Source: Crocinitomicaceae bacterium (GTDB taxonomy: Bacteria > Bacteroidota > Bacteroidia > Flavobacteriales_D > Crocinitomicaceae). Taken from it: a stretch of DNA of 64,000 nucleotides. The stretch lies in NCBI GenBank assembly GCA_018402525.1, contig JAGYIR010000007.1, forward strand, positions 123,597 to 187,596, in the 5' to 3' direction. The number at the start of each line of letters is the position of its first letter. The stretch's first letter is position 1. Under the pieces are notes generated by a model, which was not told where the DNA came from, made no database searches, and worked only from the letters and a program-made list of their open reading frames with translations. A program made the translations under genes and the position numbers. Positions 27,531 to 35,739 of the stretch are shown piece by piece.

Positions 27531-27561
27531 TTGTATAACTAAATATTTAGTTATAGTTTTG
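27531..27561 (+). promoter_or_regulatory. Promoter of the blaI-like operon with perfect palindromic operator
   Basis: A perfect 22-base palindrome occupies 27534-27555 (left half TATAACTAAAT, right half its exact complement). It fills the spacer of a Bacteroidota promoter, TTG at 27531-27533 and TAGTTTTG at 27554-27561. A BlaI-type dimer bound here would exclude RNA polymerase, so the operon should be self-repressed. Confidence 0.8.
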
Positions 27562-27578
27562 TAGAAACAAAATAAGTT

Positions 27579-27935
27579 ATGTACGAATTAACAAAAGCCG
27601 AAGAACAAGTGATGCAAATTCTATGGGAAATGGAAAAAGCGTTCGTAAAAGAGATCGTCGAAAAGTTTCCTGATCCAAAGCCTGCGTACAATACAGTCTC
27701 AACTATTGTTCGAATATTGGAGAAGAAAAAAGTAGTGGATTACATACCATTTGGTCGCACACATCAATACTTTCCACTTATATCAAAAGAAGATTTTTTA
27801 AACCGTACAACGGATAGCTTGGTACAGAAATACTTCAGCGGTTCTGTCGAAAACCTGGTCTCCTATTTTGTCAAAGAAAAGAATTTAACAGTAAAAGAGT
27901 TAGAAGCAATTATCAACGAAATTTCAAAATCATGA
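27579..27935 (+). CDS. BlaI/MecI/CopY family transcriptional repressor
   Basis: 118-residue winged-helix repressor. The N-terminal half KAEEQVMQILWEMEKAFVKEIVEKF and the recognition region PKPAYNTVSTIVRILEKKKVVDYI are diagnostic; the C-terminal helices (residues 70-118) form the dimer interface that BlaR1-type proteases cut or disturb. A perfect palindrome covers its promoter. The next gene overlaps by four bases and encodes the matching membrane metallopeptidase, so this is a sensor-repressor pair. In Bacteroidota such pairs are often unrelated to beta-lactamase; no resistance gene is adjacent. Confidence 0.95.
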   Translation: MYELTKAEEQVMQILWEMEKAFVKEIVEKFPDPKPAYNTVSTIVRILEKKKVVDYIPFGRTHQYFPLISKEDFLNRTTDSLVQKYFSGSVENLVSYFVKEKNLTVKELEAIINEISKS

Positions 27936-29107
27936 GCTGGACAGATTTCTTTACTATGCAGTTACAATTTCTATTCTGCTACATCGGCTATCTTCTATTA
28001 AGTAACAAAACGAAACACCTCAACATCAATCGTTTTTACTTAGTTGGTGCTCCCCTGCTCCTTCTTGGGTTCTCACAAATCGACGTGTTCTACACGAACG
28101 AAACAAAAGAGCTGTTCCAATTCGAACTGCCTGCATTTATTGCTGAATCAACTTCAACGGCGACGTACAGCGTGGGTTTCGACTGGTTGTGGTTCATTTA
28201 TGTGTCCGGTGTGATCATTTCTTCCCTATGGTTTCTCTATCAATTGAATCGTGTCATTCGTCAACCTGTCATCAAGCACTTGAGTCGGCATGGAAAAGTA
28301 AATGTCTACCTCATCGAAAACAAAACGGATTCCTATTCATTTCTAAACAGGGTCTACCTAAGTGAATCACAGTTGCACGAGGCTGAATTTGTTCTCAAGC
28401 ATGAACTTGCTCACTGCCAACAAAAACACTCGTACGACATTCTATGGATGTCATTGGTGCAGATCGTTTTCTGGTTTAATCCTGTCGTGTATTTATGGAA
28501 GCGAAAAATCAAAGAGAATCATGAGTATTTAGCAGACAGCGCCAGTATCTCTTCAGATGACGATATCAAAGCCTACAGTCTGGCCTTGCTTTCTGCGCAT
28601 ATTGGTGTTTCACTTCCAGATTTAGGCAATGGGTTTAATCAACCTTCTTTGTTACGCAAACGAATTATTCAATTAAAAACAAAAAATAAAATAGCTATGA
28701 AACATTTCATTTTAATTCCTGCTATTGTAGGAACAACATTGTTAACATCGAGTTTAACAATAACGGATTACAGCGAGCTTCCTCTTAAAAAAGAAGTAAA
28801 TGGTACACTAGATCAGCAACCAGAATTTCCAGGAGGAGTGTCTGCACTTTCGATGTATATTCAGGAGAACATCAACTATCCTGAAACACTAAAGAAAAAT
28901 AGAACAGAAGGTATGGTGATTATCGCGTTTACGGTATCAGACACAGGTAAAATCGAAAACATCACAGTTGAAAAAAGCTCTGAGCACGATGCTTTTGATC
29001 AGGAGGCACTGCGTTTGGTGAAGTTAATGCCCAATTGGAAACCAGGGATAAAAGATGGCAAAGAGGTGCCTGTAGAAATGAAACTTCCCTTTGCATTCAA
29101 ACTTTAA
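27932..29107 (+). CDS. BlaR1-like M56 metallopeptidase with C-terminal TonB domain
   Basis: 391 residues. Four hydrophobic segments (about 8-24, 36-48, 84-103, 170-188) surround the zinc motif HELAH at 157-161; a downstream NHEYLADSA supplies the third ligand. A fifth segment near 250-268 leads to a C-terminal TonB domain (about 288-391: EFPGGVSALSMYIQENINYP, GMVIIAFTVSDTGKIENI). The M56 part would sense a signal and inactivate the BlaI-like repressor; the TonB part is usual in Bacteroidota members in place of the penicillin-binding sensor of BlaR1. Ligand unknown. Overlaps the repressor gene by four bases and is followed by a terminator. Confidence 0.93.
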   Translation: MSWTDFFTMQLQFLFCYIGYLLLSNKTKHLNINRFYLVGAPLLLLGFSQIDVFYTNETKELFQFELPAFIAESTSTATYSVGFDWLWFIYVSGVIISSLWFLYQLNRVIRQPVIKHLSRHGKVNVYLIENKTDSYSFLNRVYLSESQLHEAEFVLKHELAHCQQKHSYDILWMSLVQIVFWFNPVVYLWKRKIKENHEYLADSASISSDDDIKAYSLALLSAHIGVSLPDLGNGFNQPSLLRKRIIQLKTKNKIAMKHFILIPAIVGTTLLTSSLTITDYSELPLKKEVNGTLDQQPEFPGGVSALSMYIQENINYPETLKKNRTEGMVIIAFTVSDTGKIENITVEKSSEHDAFDQEALRLVKLMPNWKPGIKDGKEVPVEMKLPFAFKL

Positions 29108-29128
29108 AAAGTACAAAATTCTCGTGGG

Positions 29129-29154
29129 AAAGGACGTTAACAGCGTCCTTTTTA
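29129..29154 (+). terminator. Terminator after the BlaI/BlaR1-like operon
   Basis: AAAGGACG (29129-29136) and CGTCCTTT (29144-29151) form an 8-base stem with a TTAACAG loop and a short T run, 22 bases after the stop codon. Confidence 0.82.
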
Positions 29155-29191
29155 ATTGCAGATAAAGTGATTTACCTAGGTCAGATAGAAC

Positions 29192-30097
29192 TCAATCTCC
29201 TGCCCCATAATTTAAGTACCATTGAAAGTTCTTATTCAAAATTTCTTGTTTTTGTGCGCGAATAAATTTTAGGTACGCTTCTCCAACTGGAGTTAGTTTT
29301 TTGTCCTTGAGCCATATAATTCTCCAGTTGGTAACAATTGGCAGATCCTTCCGCTGTATCACCTGCAGAGTACCATTTAGCAGTTCATTCTTAATCCCGA
29401 TCAATGGTAAAATGGAGCTACCTATACCTGCGATAACAGCCTGCTTTACAGCCTCATTAGAAGTAAGTTCAAGTCTTCCTCGATCTCGACTACTCTTTCT
29501 TTTAAAATAGAGCTCCATTTCTTTACGTGTAGCCGAGCCTTGTTCTCTAAAAATAAGTGGCTTGTTCTGTTGACTATGAGCAGACTTACTAACTAAGTAG
29601 AGTTTATTCTCGACTAAAATCTCCTGATTTACCTCTAAATCCTCTGGAAGAACAGACACAACAGCAAACTCAATTTCTCTATTCTTGAGCGATTCTAATA
29701 CCCTTGTTTTATTAGTTACATCAAGAACTAGATCTATACCCTTATGGTTGTCAAGGAATTCTGATAAAAAAAATGGGAACACATACTTTCCTGTAGATGC
29801 ACAGGAAATTTTCAACTTACCCGTTACTAGACCTTTATATTCCTTTGTTTTATAATGAAGAAATAGCAGGTGTTCAAGTGCCCTTTCAGTAATTGCTGCA
29901 ATCTCCTTTCCAAAATCTGTGACTTGAATTTTCCTCCCATTTAATTCTGTCAACGGAATATCAAACTGTTCTTGAAAGTTTTTTAGCTGAATAGATACTG
30001 CTGGTTGGGTCATAAATAATTCTTCAGAAGCTCTAGTTATACTACTGGTTTCCACTACCTTATGGAATACCCGTAATTGATTCAATGTATAATTCAT
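29192..30097 (-). CDS. LysR-family transcriptional regulator (CbbR-like position)
   Basis: 301 residues: N-terminal helix-turn-helix (LNQLRVFHKVVETSSITRASEELFMTQPAVSIQLKNF, residues 4-40), linker helix, and two-lobed effector-binding domain (about 90-295). It is transcribed away from dabB, and the two start codons are 81 bases apart. LysR regulators related to CbbR or CcmR accompany inorganic carbon transport genes in autotrophs, so this one probably senses carbon status and controls the dab genes and itself; the actual ligand is not visible. Confidence 0.93.
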   Translation of the reverse strand: MNYTLNQLRVFHKVVETSSITRASEELFMTQPAVSIQLKNFQEQFDIPLTELNGRKIQVTDFGKEIAAITERALEHLLFLHYKTKEYKGLVTGKLKISCASTGKYVFPFFLSEFLDNHKGIDLVLDVTNKTRVLESLKNREIEFAVVSVLPEDLEVNQEILVENKLYLVSKSAHSQQNKPLIFREQGSATRKEMELYFKRKSSRDRGRLELTSNEAVKQAVIAGIGSSILPLIGIKNELLNGTLQVIQRKDLPIVTNWRIIWLKDKKLTPVGEAYLKFIRAQKQEILNKNFQWYLNYGAGD

Positions 30098-30105
30098 AAA
30101 TATAT

Positions 30106-30163
30106 TTTATAACTATAATTTCAAATATAAATAAAAACTTATGCATTTGAGTCTCTATGTTTG
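30106..30163 (+). promoter_or_regulatory. Intergenic control region between lysR and dabB
   Basis: TTTATAACTATAA (30106-30118) has a T-N11-A frame with a TTATA/TATAA dyad, the kind of site bound by LysR proteins. TATGTTTG (30156-30163) fits the Bacteroidota -7 element; a good TTG at the right distance is missing, which suits an activator-dependent promoter. The predicted transcript start is about ten bases before the dabB ATG. Confidence 0.5.
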
Positions 30164-30178
30164 CAAAAACAATGAAAA

Positions 30179-31759
30179 ATGCTGAACTATCTATTTTACA
30201 TTATTGCCCTATTACCATTGTTGATTTTACTATCGGTGAAGGTCATTTCAAACATAAGTATCTCAAATAGACTGAAATATATAGGAAACACCCTTTTGGG
30301 CACATCTGTTTTGGTTGCTGTTTCATTCTTGTTTTCTCTCTATTGGTCTAATTCAAATGTAATCATTGGATATCAGGGACTGCTAAATCCTTTGAGGATT
30401 GATAGTTTGAGCATTACCATGTTTCTTATGGTGTCAATTATCGGTTTTGTGGTTGTCCGCTTCAGTAACAACTATCTTGCTGGTGACCCTAGAGAACATA
30501 CCTTTATTCGCAGGTTATTTACTACCATTGCGTTTGTTCAAATATTTGTTCTTTCGGGGAACTTATTGGTCTTATTTTTAACATGGGTCGCCACTAGTAT
30601 CAGTTTACATTTTTTAATAATTTATAACACGGAACGACTAGGGGCCAGACGCGCCGTTGAAAAAAAATTTTTATTGGCCCGAATGAGTGACTTATTCTTA
30701 CTTGCCGGCCTAATATTCCTTTACATCGAATTTGACACTTTAGATTTGGGAACGATTATTCAAGGTTTTAAAACCATACAATTATCGGATCTTTCAAGTA
30801 ACCTGGAATTCGCTGGGGCTTTTCTAGCAATAGCAGCAGTTATAAAATCAGTTCAAATTCCTTTCCATGGTTGGATTTTGGATGTCATGGAAGCCCCAAC
30901 ACCTATCTCAAGTTTGTTACATGCAGGATTGCTGAATGCTGGACCGTTCTTGATAATTCGTTTTTCATATCTAATGGATTTCGTGACAATTGGACCAATC
31001 ATACTGCTAGTTGTCGGAGGATTATCCGCTTTATTTGGAACCATAGTATTTCCTTCGCAACCCTCAATAAAGACAAGTCTGGCATATTCAAGTATAGGCC
31101 ACATGGGCTTCAGCCTCATGTTATGCGGCATGGGATTGTATAGCGCTTCACTACTGCATTTGATTGCCCACTCATTCTACAAAGCGCATTCATTTCTATC
31201 ATCGGGAGCAATAATTGACAAACATCGGTTGCAGCAATTAAATGGCGAACCTTCTTTTAAACTGAGGTTAGGGAACGTTATTTCCGGGTTTCTAATTACC
31301 TGCCTATTGTACTTCCTTGTAACTAAATTATGGGGTGGATTTAGTCATTACAGTTTTCAATTTCTAATACTCGGAGCCATAATCATATTAGGTGTTGCCT
31401 CCTATTTAATTAGAACATCATCTCTTGATAATGGAATTTCTACCGTCTTTAAAAGTATTACTATTTCAGGTTTCGTGATAGCTTCATTTTTTCTCTGTGA
31501 GAGCGCAATAGGACTATTAATTGGAGATCAACTTCCTCTGTTTTCCGACCGAAACATTTTAGTAAATGGCGCTTCACTATTGTTTCTTGCACTCTACATG
31601 CTTGCTGTTTTTCTTCCTATGCTGGGAAATACCAACTCGACAATGACATTCCTAAAATGGCAAGTGTATAAGCGAAATGGTTTCTACATACACACTCTTT
31701 TTGACCGTTTTATACACTCGAATAATCCGAGAATTAAACGAAAAAAATATACCATATGA
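30179..31759 (+). CDS. dabB: DabB, membrane subunit of DAB inorganic carbon (CO2-hydrating) complex
   Basis: 526-residue polytopic protein of the NuoL/Mrp antiporter family (Proton_antipo_M), about 14 hydrophobic segments. Visible marks are PFHGWILDVMEAPTPISSLL followed by HAGLLNAGPFLIIRFS, SSIGHMGFSLML and AHSFYKAHSFLSSG, containing the Lys and His residues of the proton path in NuoL relatives. In DAB systems this subunit couples ion flux to CO2 hydration by DabA, trapping bicarbonate in the cytoplasm. The stop overlaps the dabA start by four bases, so the pair is translationally coupled. Without dabA it would be read as an NADH dehydrogenase subunit 5. Confidence 0.9.
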   Translation: MLNYLFYIIALLPLLILLSVKVISNISISNRLKYIGNTLLGTSVLVAVSFLFSLYWSNSNVIIGYQGLLNPLRIDSLSITMFLMVSIIGFVVVRFSNNYLAGDPREHTFIRRLFTTIAFVQIFVLSGNLLVLFLTWVATSISLHFLIIYNTERLGARRAVEKKFLLARMSDLFLLAGLIFLYIEFDTLDLGTIIQGFKTIQLSDLSSNLEFAGAFLAIAAVIKSVQIPFHGWILDVMEAPTPISSLLHAGLLNAGPFLIIRFSYLMDFVTIGPIILLVVGGLSALFGTIVFPSQPSIKTSLAYSSIGHMGFSLMLCGMGLYSASLLHLIAHSFYKAHSFLSSGAIIDKHRLQQLNGEPSFKLRLGNVISGFLITCLLYFLVTKLWGGFSHYSFQFLILGAIIILGVASYLIRTSSLDNGISTVFKSITISGFVIASFFLCESAIGLLIGDQLPLFSDRNILVNGASLLFLALYMLAVFLPMLGNTNSTMTFLKWQVYKRNGFYIHTLFDRFIHSNNPRIKRKKYTI

Positions 31760-34209
31760 AACAAGTGAAAGACAAAATTGATAAGGCTTGTATGAGAATT
31801 GCTCCATCCTGGCCGTTAGAAAGTAGTGTCGCAGTTAATCCCTTTCTAGGTATGACTGACATGTCATTTGAAAGAGCTGCGCAGACACTTCAAGAACGAG
31901 GTAGTATCCAATTATACATGCCCATTCAATTCTATTTAAAACGCATAGAACGAAATGAAATCAACATAAAAGATATTAGGTTAGCGCTAGACAAAAAAAA
32001 GGCCACTGTAACCGTTACCGATTTTCTTAATAGCGTCCATCAAATAAAAAATGAAGACCCTAAGAGTCCAAGTTTAAAGAGCATATCGAACTTAGCCGAA
32101 GAGAAGTACGGTATAAATTTAAATGAGCTAATTGTAAACCATACATCATCATGGCTATCCTCTAATTTTAATAGAATCAATGAGGTAACTCAAACACCAT
32201 CAGATCTATTTATCAGCTGGAAAAGAGAAGCTGAAATTGATCTTTTACCTGATTTGAAGGGGTTTAAGAATTTTAGACAAACGGTTCGAAGTTTACCTGA
32301 AAACCCTGAATCAACGATCATTGCTTCCCTGACAATCCTTGACATTTCAGAGGACTTCGTAGAAGCTTACCTCCACTCACTACTTTTAAAGTTAATCGGC
32401 TGGTCGTCTTACACTTCCGGAATAGATTGGCAAAATAGAGTATACGGTGGCAACACTAGTTTTTTGAAAACACTGTTAGGAATCTTGATTGCTTGGGAAG
32501 TTGCTATTTACAGAACGTACAAAGAACTCAATGCAGAGTGGAAAAAAAGCTTACAACGCCAAAATGCTCTAGGTGTGCAAAATGTTACGAGTGAAATCAT
32601 CTTTTATAAGTCGATATTACAGGACGCATTTGACTTCTCGTTTCAACGCAAATTACAAAACAAATTCAATGCACGGAATAATTATCAAGTTTCTTCTCCC
32701 AACGAAAGACCATTAGCTCAAATGGTTTTTTGCATCGATGTTCGTTCAGAACTATATCGTCGAAATATAGAGGCAGTCAACAGTCAAATTGAAACAATAG
32801 GCTTTGCTGGTTTCTTCGGTTTTCCTGTTAAGTACACACCTATTAACAGTATTCATAGTAAAAATCAGTGTCCAGTACTCATTCCTTCCGGACCGAATGT
32901 TTTTGAAGCTACAGTGCCTGGAGCTAATTCTTCTAAAATCAAAAAAAAATTGAAGGCAAAAGGGAGACTTAATTCCTCATGGTCGAAATTTAAACACGGC
33001 TCAGTATCATCGTACAGCTTTGTGAGTCCCTTAGGACTTTATTTTTTACCAAAATTAATAAGTGATTCTTTTGGATGGACAAGGCCAGTACGGGATCCGA
33101 AGAAAGGGGAATTTGGTAAAATTTTATCTGGGCATTATCAACTTGACATTTCAAACATCCCTAATGCCGAAAAAATAAACATGGCTTATTCAGCGCTTAC
33201 AGCAATGGGCATAACTAAACAGTTCGCACCCTTAATATTAATCACTGGGCATGGAGCGTCCAGCACTAATAATCCACATGCATCAGGACTAGACTGTGGA
33301 GCTTGCGGAGGAAATTCAGGAGAAATAAATGCGATCACCGCTCAGTTAATTCTAAATGATAAAAAAGTTCGAGCTGGACTTAAGGAAAAAGATTTAAATA
33401 TTCCTGAAGACACCCATTTTTTAGCTTGTCTCCACAATACCACGACAGATGAAATAATAGTATTGAACGAAAGTGAGGTTCCAGCTACTCATAAAGAACA
33501 ATTGATAGTGCTGAAAGAATCACTTAATAAAGCGAGTTCAAAATCTAGAAAATATAGATTAAAACGATTTCGATATGCAACAAAAATAAGTGAATCAGCT
33601 CTGATGAGTAGAGCCAACGACTGGTCGCAAGTACGACCTGAATGGGGCTTGGCTGGTTGTAGCTCATTCATAATAGCCCCTCGAAATCGATCAAAGGGAA
33701 TAAACCTGGAAGGAAAGGCATTTCTACATTCCTATGACTATAAAAGTGACATCGAATTTAAAATATTGGAAAGTATTATTACGGCTCCGATGATAGTAAC
33801 CAGTTGGATAAATCTGCAGTACTACGCGAGCACTGTCGATAACAAGCGGTTAGGCGCTGGAAATAAAACACTACACAATGTTACTGGAAATCTTGGTGTT
33901 ATCGAAGGTTCTACTGGGGACCTACGGATTGGATTACCATTTCAATCCATTCATGACGGCAAAAATTACCAGCACCTACCCATTCGGTTAAATGTAATTA
34001 TTGCAGCTCCAAAAGAGGGGATCAACACTATACTGAAAAACCACTCAAACGTGAAAGAACTATGCGATAATAACTGGATTACACTATTGATCATGAACGA
34101 AAGGGGGCAAATTAGTCAGCGATACACAGGAAAGTATCGTTGGGAAAATTTAATTCCAGAAAAAACAGTTGAATTAGAAATAGAAAATAATATAGTTGAA
34201 ACCGTTTAA
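31756..34209 (+). CDS. dabA: DabA, zinc-dependent subunit of DAB inorganic carbon complex (DUF2309)
   Basis: 817 residues, cytoplasmic, with a beta-carbonic-anhydrase-like core. The expected zinc and catalytic residues are C326 and D328 (MVFCIDVRSEL), H499 (LITGHGASSTNN) and C514 (GLDCGACGGNSGE). To my memory the characterised Halothiobacillus DabA has C351, D353, H524 and C539, which gives exactly the same intervals (2, 171, 15). The N-terminal WPLESSVAVNPFLG is also a family mark. With DabB it should hydrate CO2 in one direction, using the ion gradient, and raise cellular bicarbonate. Four more genes follow on the same strand with small gaps. Confidence 0.92.
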   Translation: MKQVKDKIDKACMRIAPSWPLESSVAVNPFLGMTDMSFERAAQTLQERGSIQLYMPIQFYLKRIERNEINIKDIRLALDKKKATVTVTDFLNSVHQIKNEDPKSPSLKSISNLAEEKYGINLNELIVNHTSSWLSSNFNRINEVTQTPSDLFISWKREAEIDLLPDLKGFKNFRQTVRSLPENPESTIIASLTILDISEDFVEAYLHSLLLKLIGWSSYTSGIDWQNRVYGGNTSFLKTLLGILIAWEVAIYRTYKELNAEWKKSLQRQNALGVQNVTSEIIFYKSILQDAFDFSFQRKLQNKFNARNNYQVSSPNERPLAQMVFCIDVRSELYRRNIEAVNSQIETIGFAGFFGFPVKYTPINSIHSKNQCPVLIPSGPNVFEATVPGANSSKIKKKLKAKGRLNSSWSKFKHGSVSSYSFVSPLGLYFLPKLISDSFGWTRPVRDPKKGEFGKILSGHYQLDISNIPNAEKINMAYSALTAMGITKQFAPLILITGHGASSTNNPHASGLDCGACGGNSGEINAITAQLILNDKKVRAGLKEKDLNIPEDTHFLACLHNTTTDEIIVLNESEVPATHKEQLIVLKESLNKASSKSRKYRLKRFRYATKISESALMSRANDWSQVRPEWGLAGCSSFIIAPRNRSKGINLEGKAFLHSYDYKSDIEFKILESIITAPMIVTSWINLQYYASTVDNKRLGAGNKTLHNVTGNLGVIEGSTGDLRIGLPFQSIHDGKNYQHLPIRLNVIIAAPKEGINTILKNHSNVKELCDNNWITLLIMNERGQISQRYTGKYRWENLIPEKTVELEIENNIVETV

Positions 34210-34220
34210 TAAGAAGTAAA

Positions 34221-34538
34221 ATGAACAATAAAAAAATAACCGTAGAAGAGTTTTCATGTAATATTAGAGATGGTAAAAGTGCACTTTTTCAAATATTAAA
34301 CACCCAAATCAATAATTACAAATTACAATTTTTGTCGGAATGGGAAAGAAACCACAATATTTGTTCGAAAGAAAAAGATAGAAAAATAGAAATACTCGAA
34401 TCTTCTAAACAAGAATTATTAGAGTTTCTAAAAGACTTTGATTCACCTGATGCCGAAATCAAATATACCCTGCACTTAGAAGTTGATATCACTAACAAGC
34501 TTGATTCGACACATTCTAAGAAGCACTTAGCAATTTAA
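34221..34538 (+). CDS. Hypothetical small coiled-coil protein in the dab operon
   Basis: 105 residues, no signal or membrane segment. Mostly helical and charged; residues 25-75 (YKLQFLSEWERNHN, then KEKDRKIEILESSKQELLEFL) look like a coiled coil. Not recognised. It begins 11 bases after dabA and is separated from the next gene by an inverted repeat. A soluble accessory to the DAB complex is conceivable but unsupported beyond position. Confidence 0.7.
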   Translation: MNNKKITVEEFSCNIRDGKSALFQILNTQINNYKLQFLSEWERNHNICSKEKDRKIEILESSKQELLEFLKDFDSPDAEIKYTLHLEVDITNKLDSTHSKKHLAI

Positions 34539-34565
34539 AAGGTTTTAATCGACAAAAAAAACCTT
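34539..34565 (+). promoter_or_regulatory. Inverted repeat abutting the start of the zinc-ribbon gene
   Basis: AAGGTTTT (34539-34546) and AAAACCTT (34558-34565) enclose 11 bases. The right arm ends at the base before the ATG at 34566, so in RNA the hairpin would occlude the start region. There is no T run for termination; it may attenuate expression of the downstream genes. Confidence 0.45.
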
Positions 34566-35399
34566 ATGTTCAAAGGTAGAAAAATTGCAATTGCTTCAAT
34601 GCACCAAAAAGAAAAAGTGATTTCGCCTCTATTGATAAAAGAGTTGGAAATGCAAACTGTTGTACCCGAGATAAATACAGATTTACTAGGTACATTTTCA
34701 GGAGAAGTCGAAAGAAATAGTTCTCCTTATAAAACTGCTTGGAAAAAATGTATGTTGGCAATGAACATTTCAAGGTGCGATGTTGCCATTTCAAGTGAAG
34801 GTTCTTTTGGAGCGCATCCAACCATTCCTTTTGTAAATGCCAATGAAGAACTTGTTTTACTGGTTGACCGAAAAAACAATCTAGAATTCTTTGGAAGAGC
34901 GTTAACAACAGAAACCAATTTTTCTGGCGCGTCAATAACAACAAAAAAAGAAGCCTATGATTTTGCAAATAACATTGGCTTTCCTGAACACGCGATAATA
35001 GTAAAAAATCAAGAAAAAAAATTTGATGAATCCGTCAAGGGCATAAATTCAGAAACACATTTAGAAAAAGTGCTTGACACTATGTTCTCGAAATATACGG
35101 ATATTTGGATTGAAACTGATATGCGCGCTTTGTATAACCCAACTCGCATGAAGATAATTGAACAGGCAACAAAAAATCTCATTGAAAAAATTCATTCGAA
35201 ATGCCCGAATTGTTTCCAGCCTGGCTTTTGGATTGTAGAGGCTATAAAAGGATTACCATGCTCTAATTGTAAATTTCCGACTAGATCAGTTAAAGCTCAC
35301 TTGTATCAGTGCAAATCCTGTCAGTTTGAACTTACAAAGGAGTATCCCACTAATAAATACCATGAAGAACCAACATACTGTGATTTTTGTAATCCCTAA
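34566..35399 (+). CDS. DUF6671-like protein with C-terminal zinc ribbons
   Basis: 277 residues. The first 200 form a mixed alpha/beta domain (GRKIAIASMHQKEKVISPLL, CDVAISSEGSFGAHP, then the conserved-looking IETDMRALYNPTRM). The last 70 contain four CxxC pairs (CPNC, CSNC, CKSC, CDFC), enough for two zinc ribbons. From memory it fits the family DUF6671, which has no known function; I cannot confirm that. The ETDMRA segment could hold acidic and basic catalytic or ligand-binding residues. It sits between dabA and sua5 on the same strand. Confidence 0.72.
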   Translation: MFKGRKIAIASMHQKEKVISPLLIKELEMQTVVPEINTDLLGTFSGEVERNSSPYKTAWKKCMLAMNISRCDVAISSEGSFGAHPTIPFVNANEELVLLVDRKNNLEFFGRALTTETNFSGASITTKKEAYDFANNIGFPEHAIIVKNQEKKFDESVKGINSETHLEKVLDTMFSKYTDIWIETDMRALYNPTRMKIIEQATKNLIEKIHSKCPNCFQPGFWIVEAIKGLPCSNCKFPTRSVKAHLYQCKSCQFELTKEYPTNKYHEEPTYCDFCNP

Positions 35400-35437
35400 C
35401 TCAATCTCATCAGAATGTATAAAAAATAATATAACCC

Positions 35438-35737
35438 ATGCATCTATATAAAATGATCAATACCACACATAATCAAATGGATAATGAAACTGCACAAACA
35501 TGCGTAAAGACCACACCTGATGTTGAGCCAATTACACGAAACAGCCATAAGGTTTGGATCCGGCTTGGAATAAAAATAAGTTTGCTTCTCTTCTGGGTAG
35601 CATTCAATTATTTCATTGAAAGTGTTTTTCGAAGCCAGGTATTGACTTCTTCGATTATTATCGCTTTTCTATTGACTGCAAGAGAACTTGATCAACATTA
35701 TGGTAGTAAAAAACACCAAGAAAACATTCACAGTTAA
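35438..35737 (+). CDS. Small membrane protein in the dab operon
   Basis: 99 residues with a polar N-terminal 45 and two hydrophobic stretches, about 48-65 (IKISLLLFWVAFNYFIES) and 70-84 (VLTSSIIIAFLLTAREL), consistent with a hairpin of two membrane helices. Not recognised. In-frame Met codons at residues 6 and 15 are alternative starts. It ends two bases before sua5, so translation may be coupled. A third membrane component for the DAB pump is one possibility; the evidence is context only. Confidence 0.65.
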   Translation: MHLYKMINTTHNQMDNETAQTCVKTTPDVEPITRNSHKVWIRLGIKISLLLFWVAFNYFIESVFRSQVLTSSIIIAFLLTARELDQHYGSKKHQENIHS

Positions 35738-35739
35738 TA

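Noticed and set aside
27531..29107. Beta-lactam resistance locus
   Set aside because: The BlaI/BlaR1-like pair has no penicillin-binding sensor domain and no beta-lactamase or PBP2a gene next to it.
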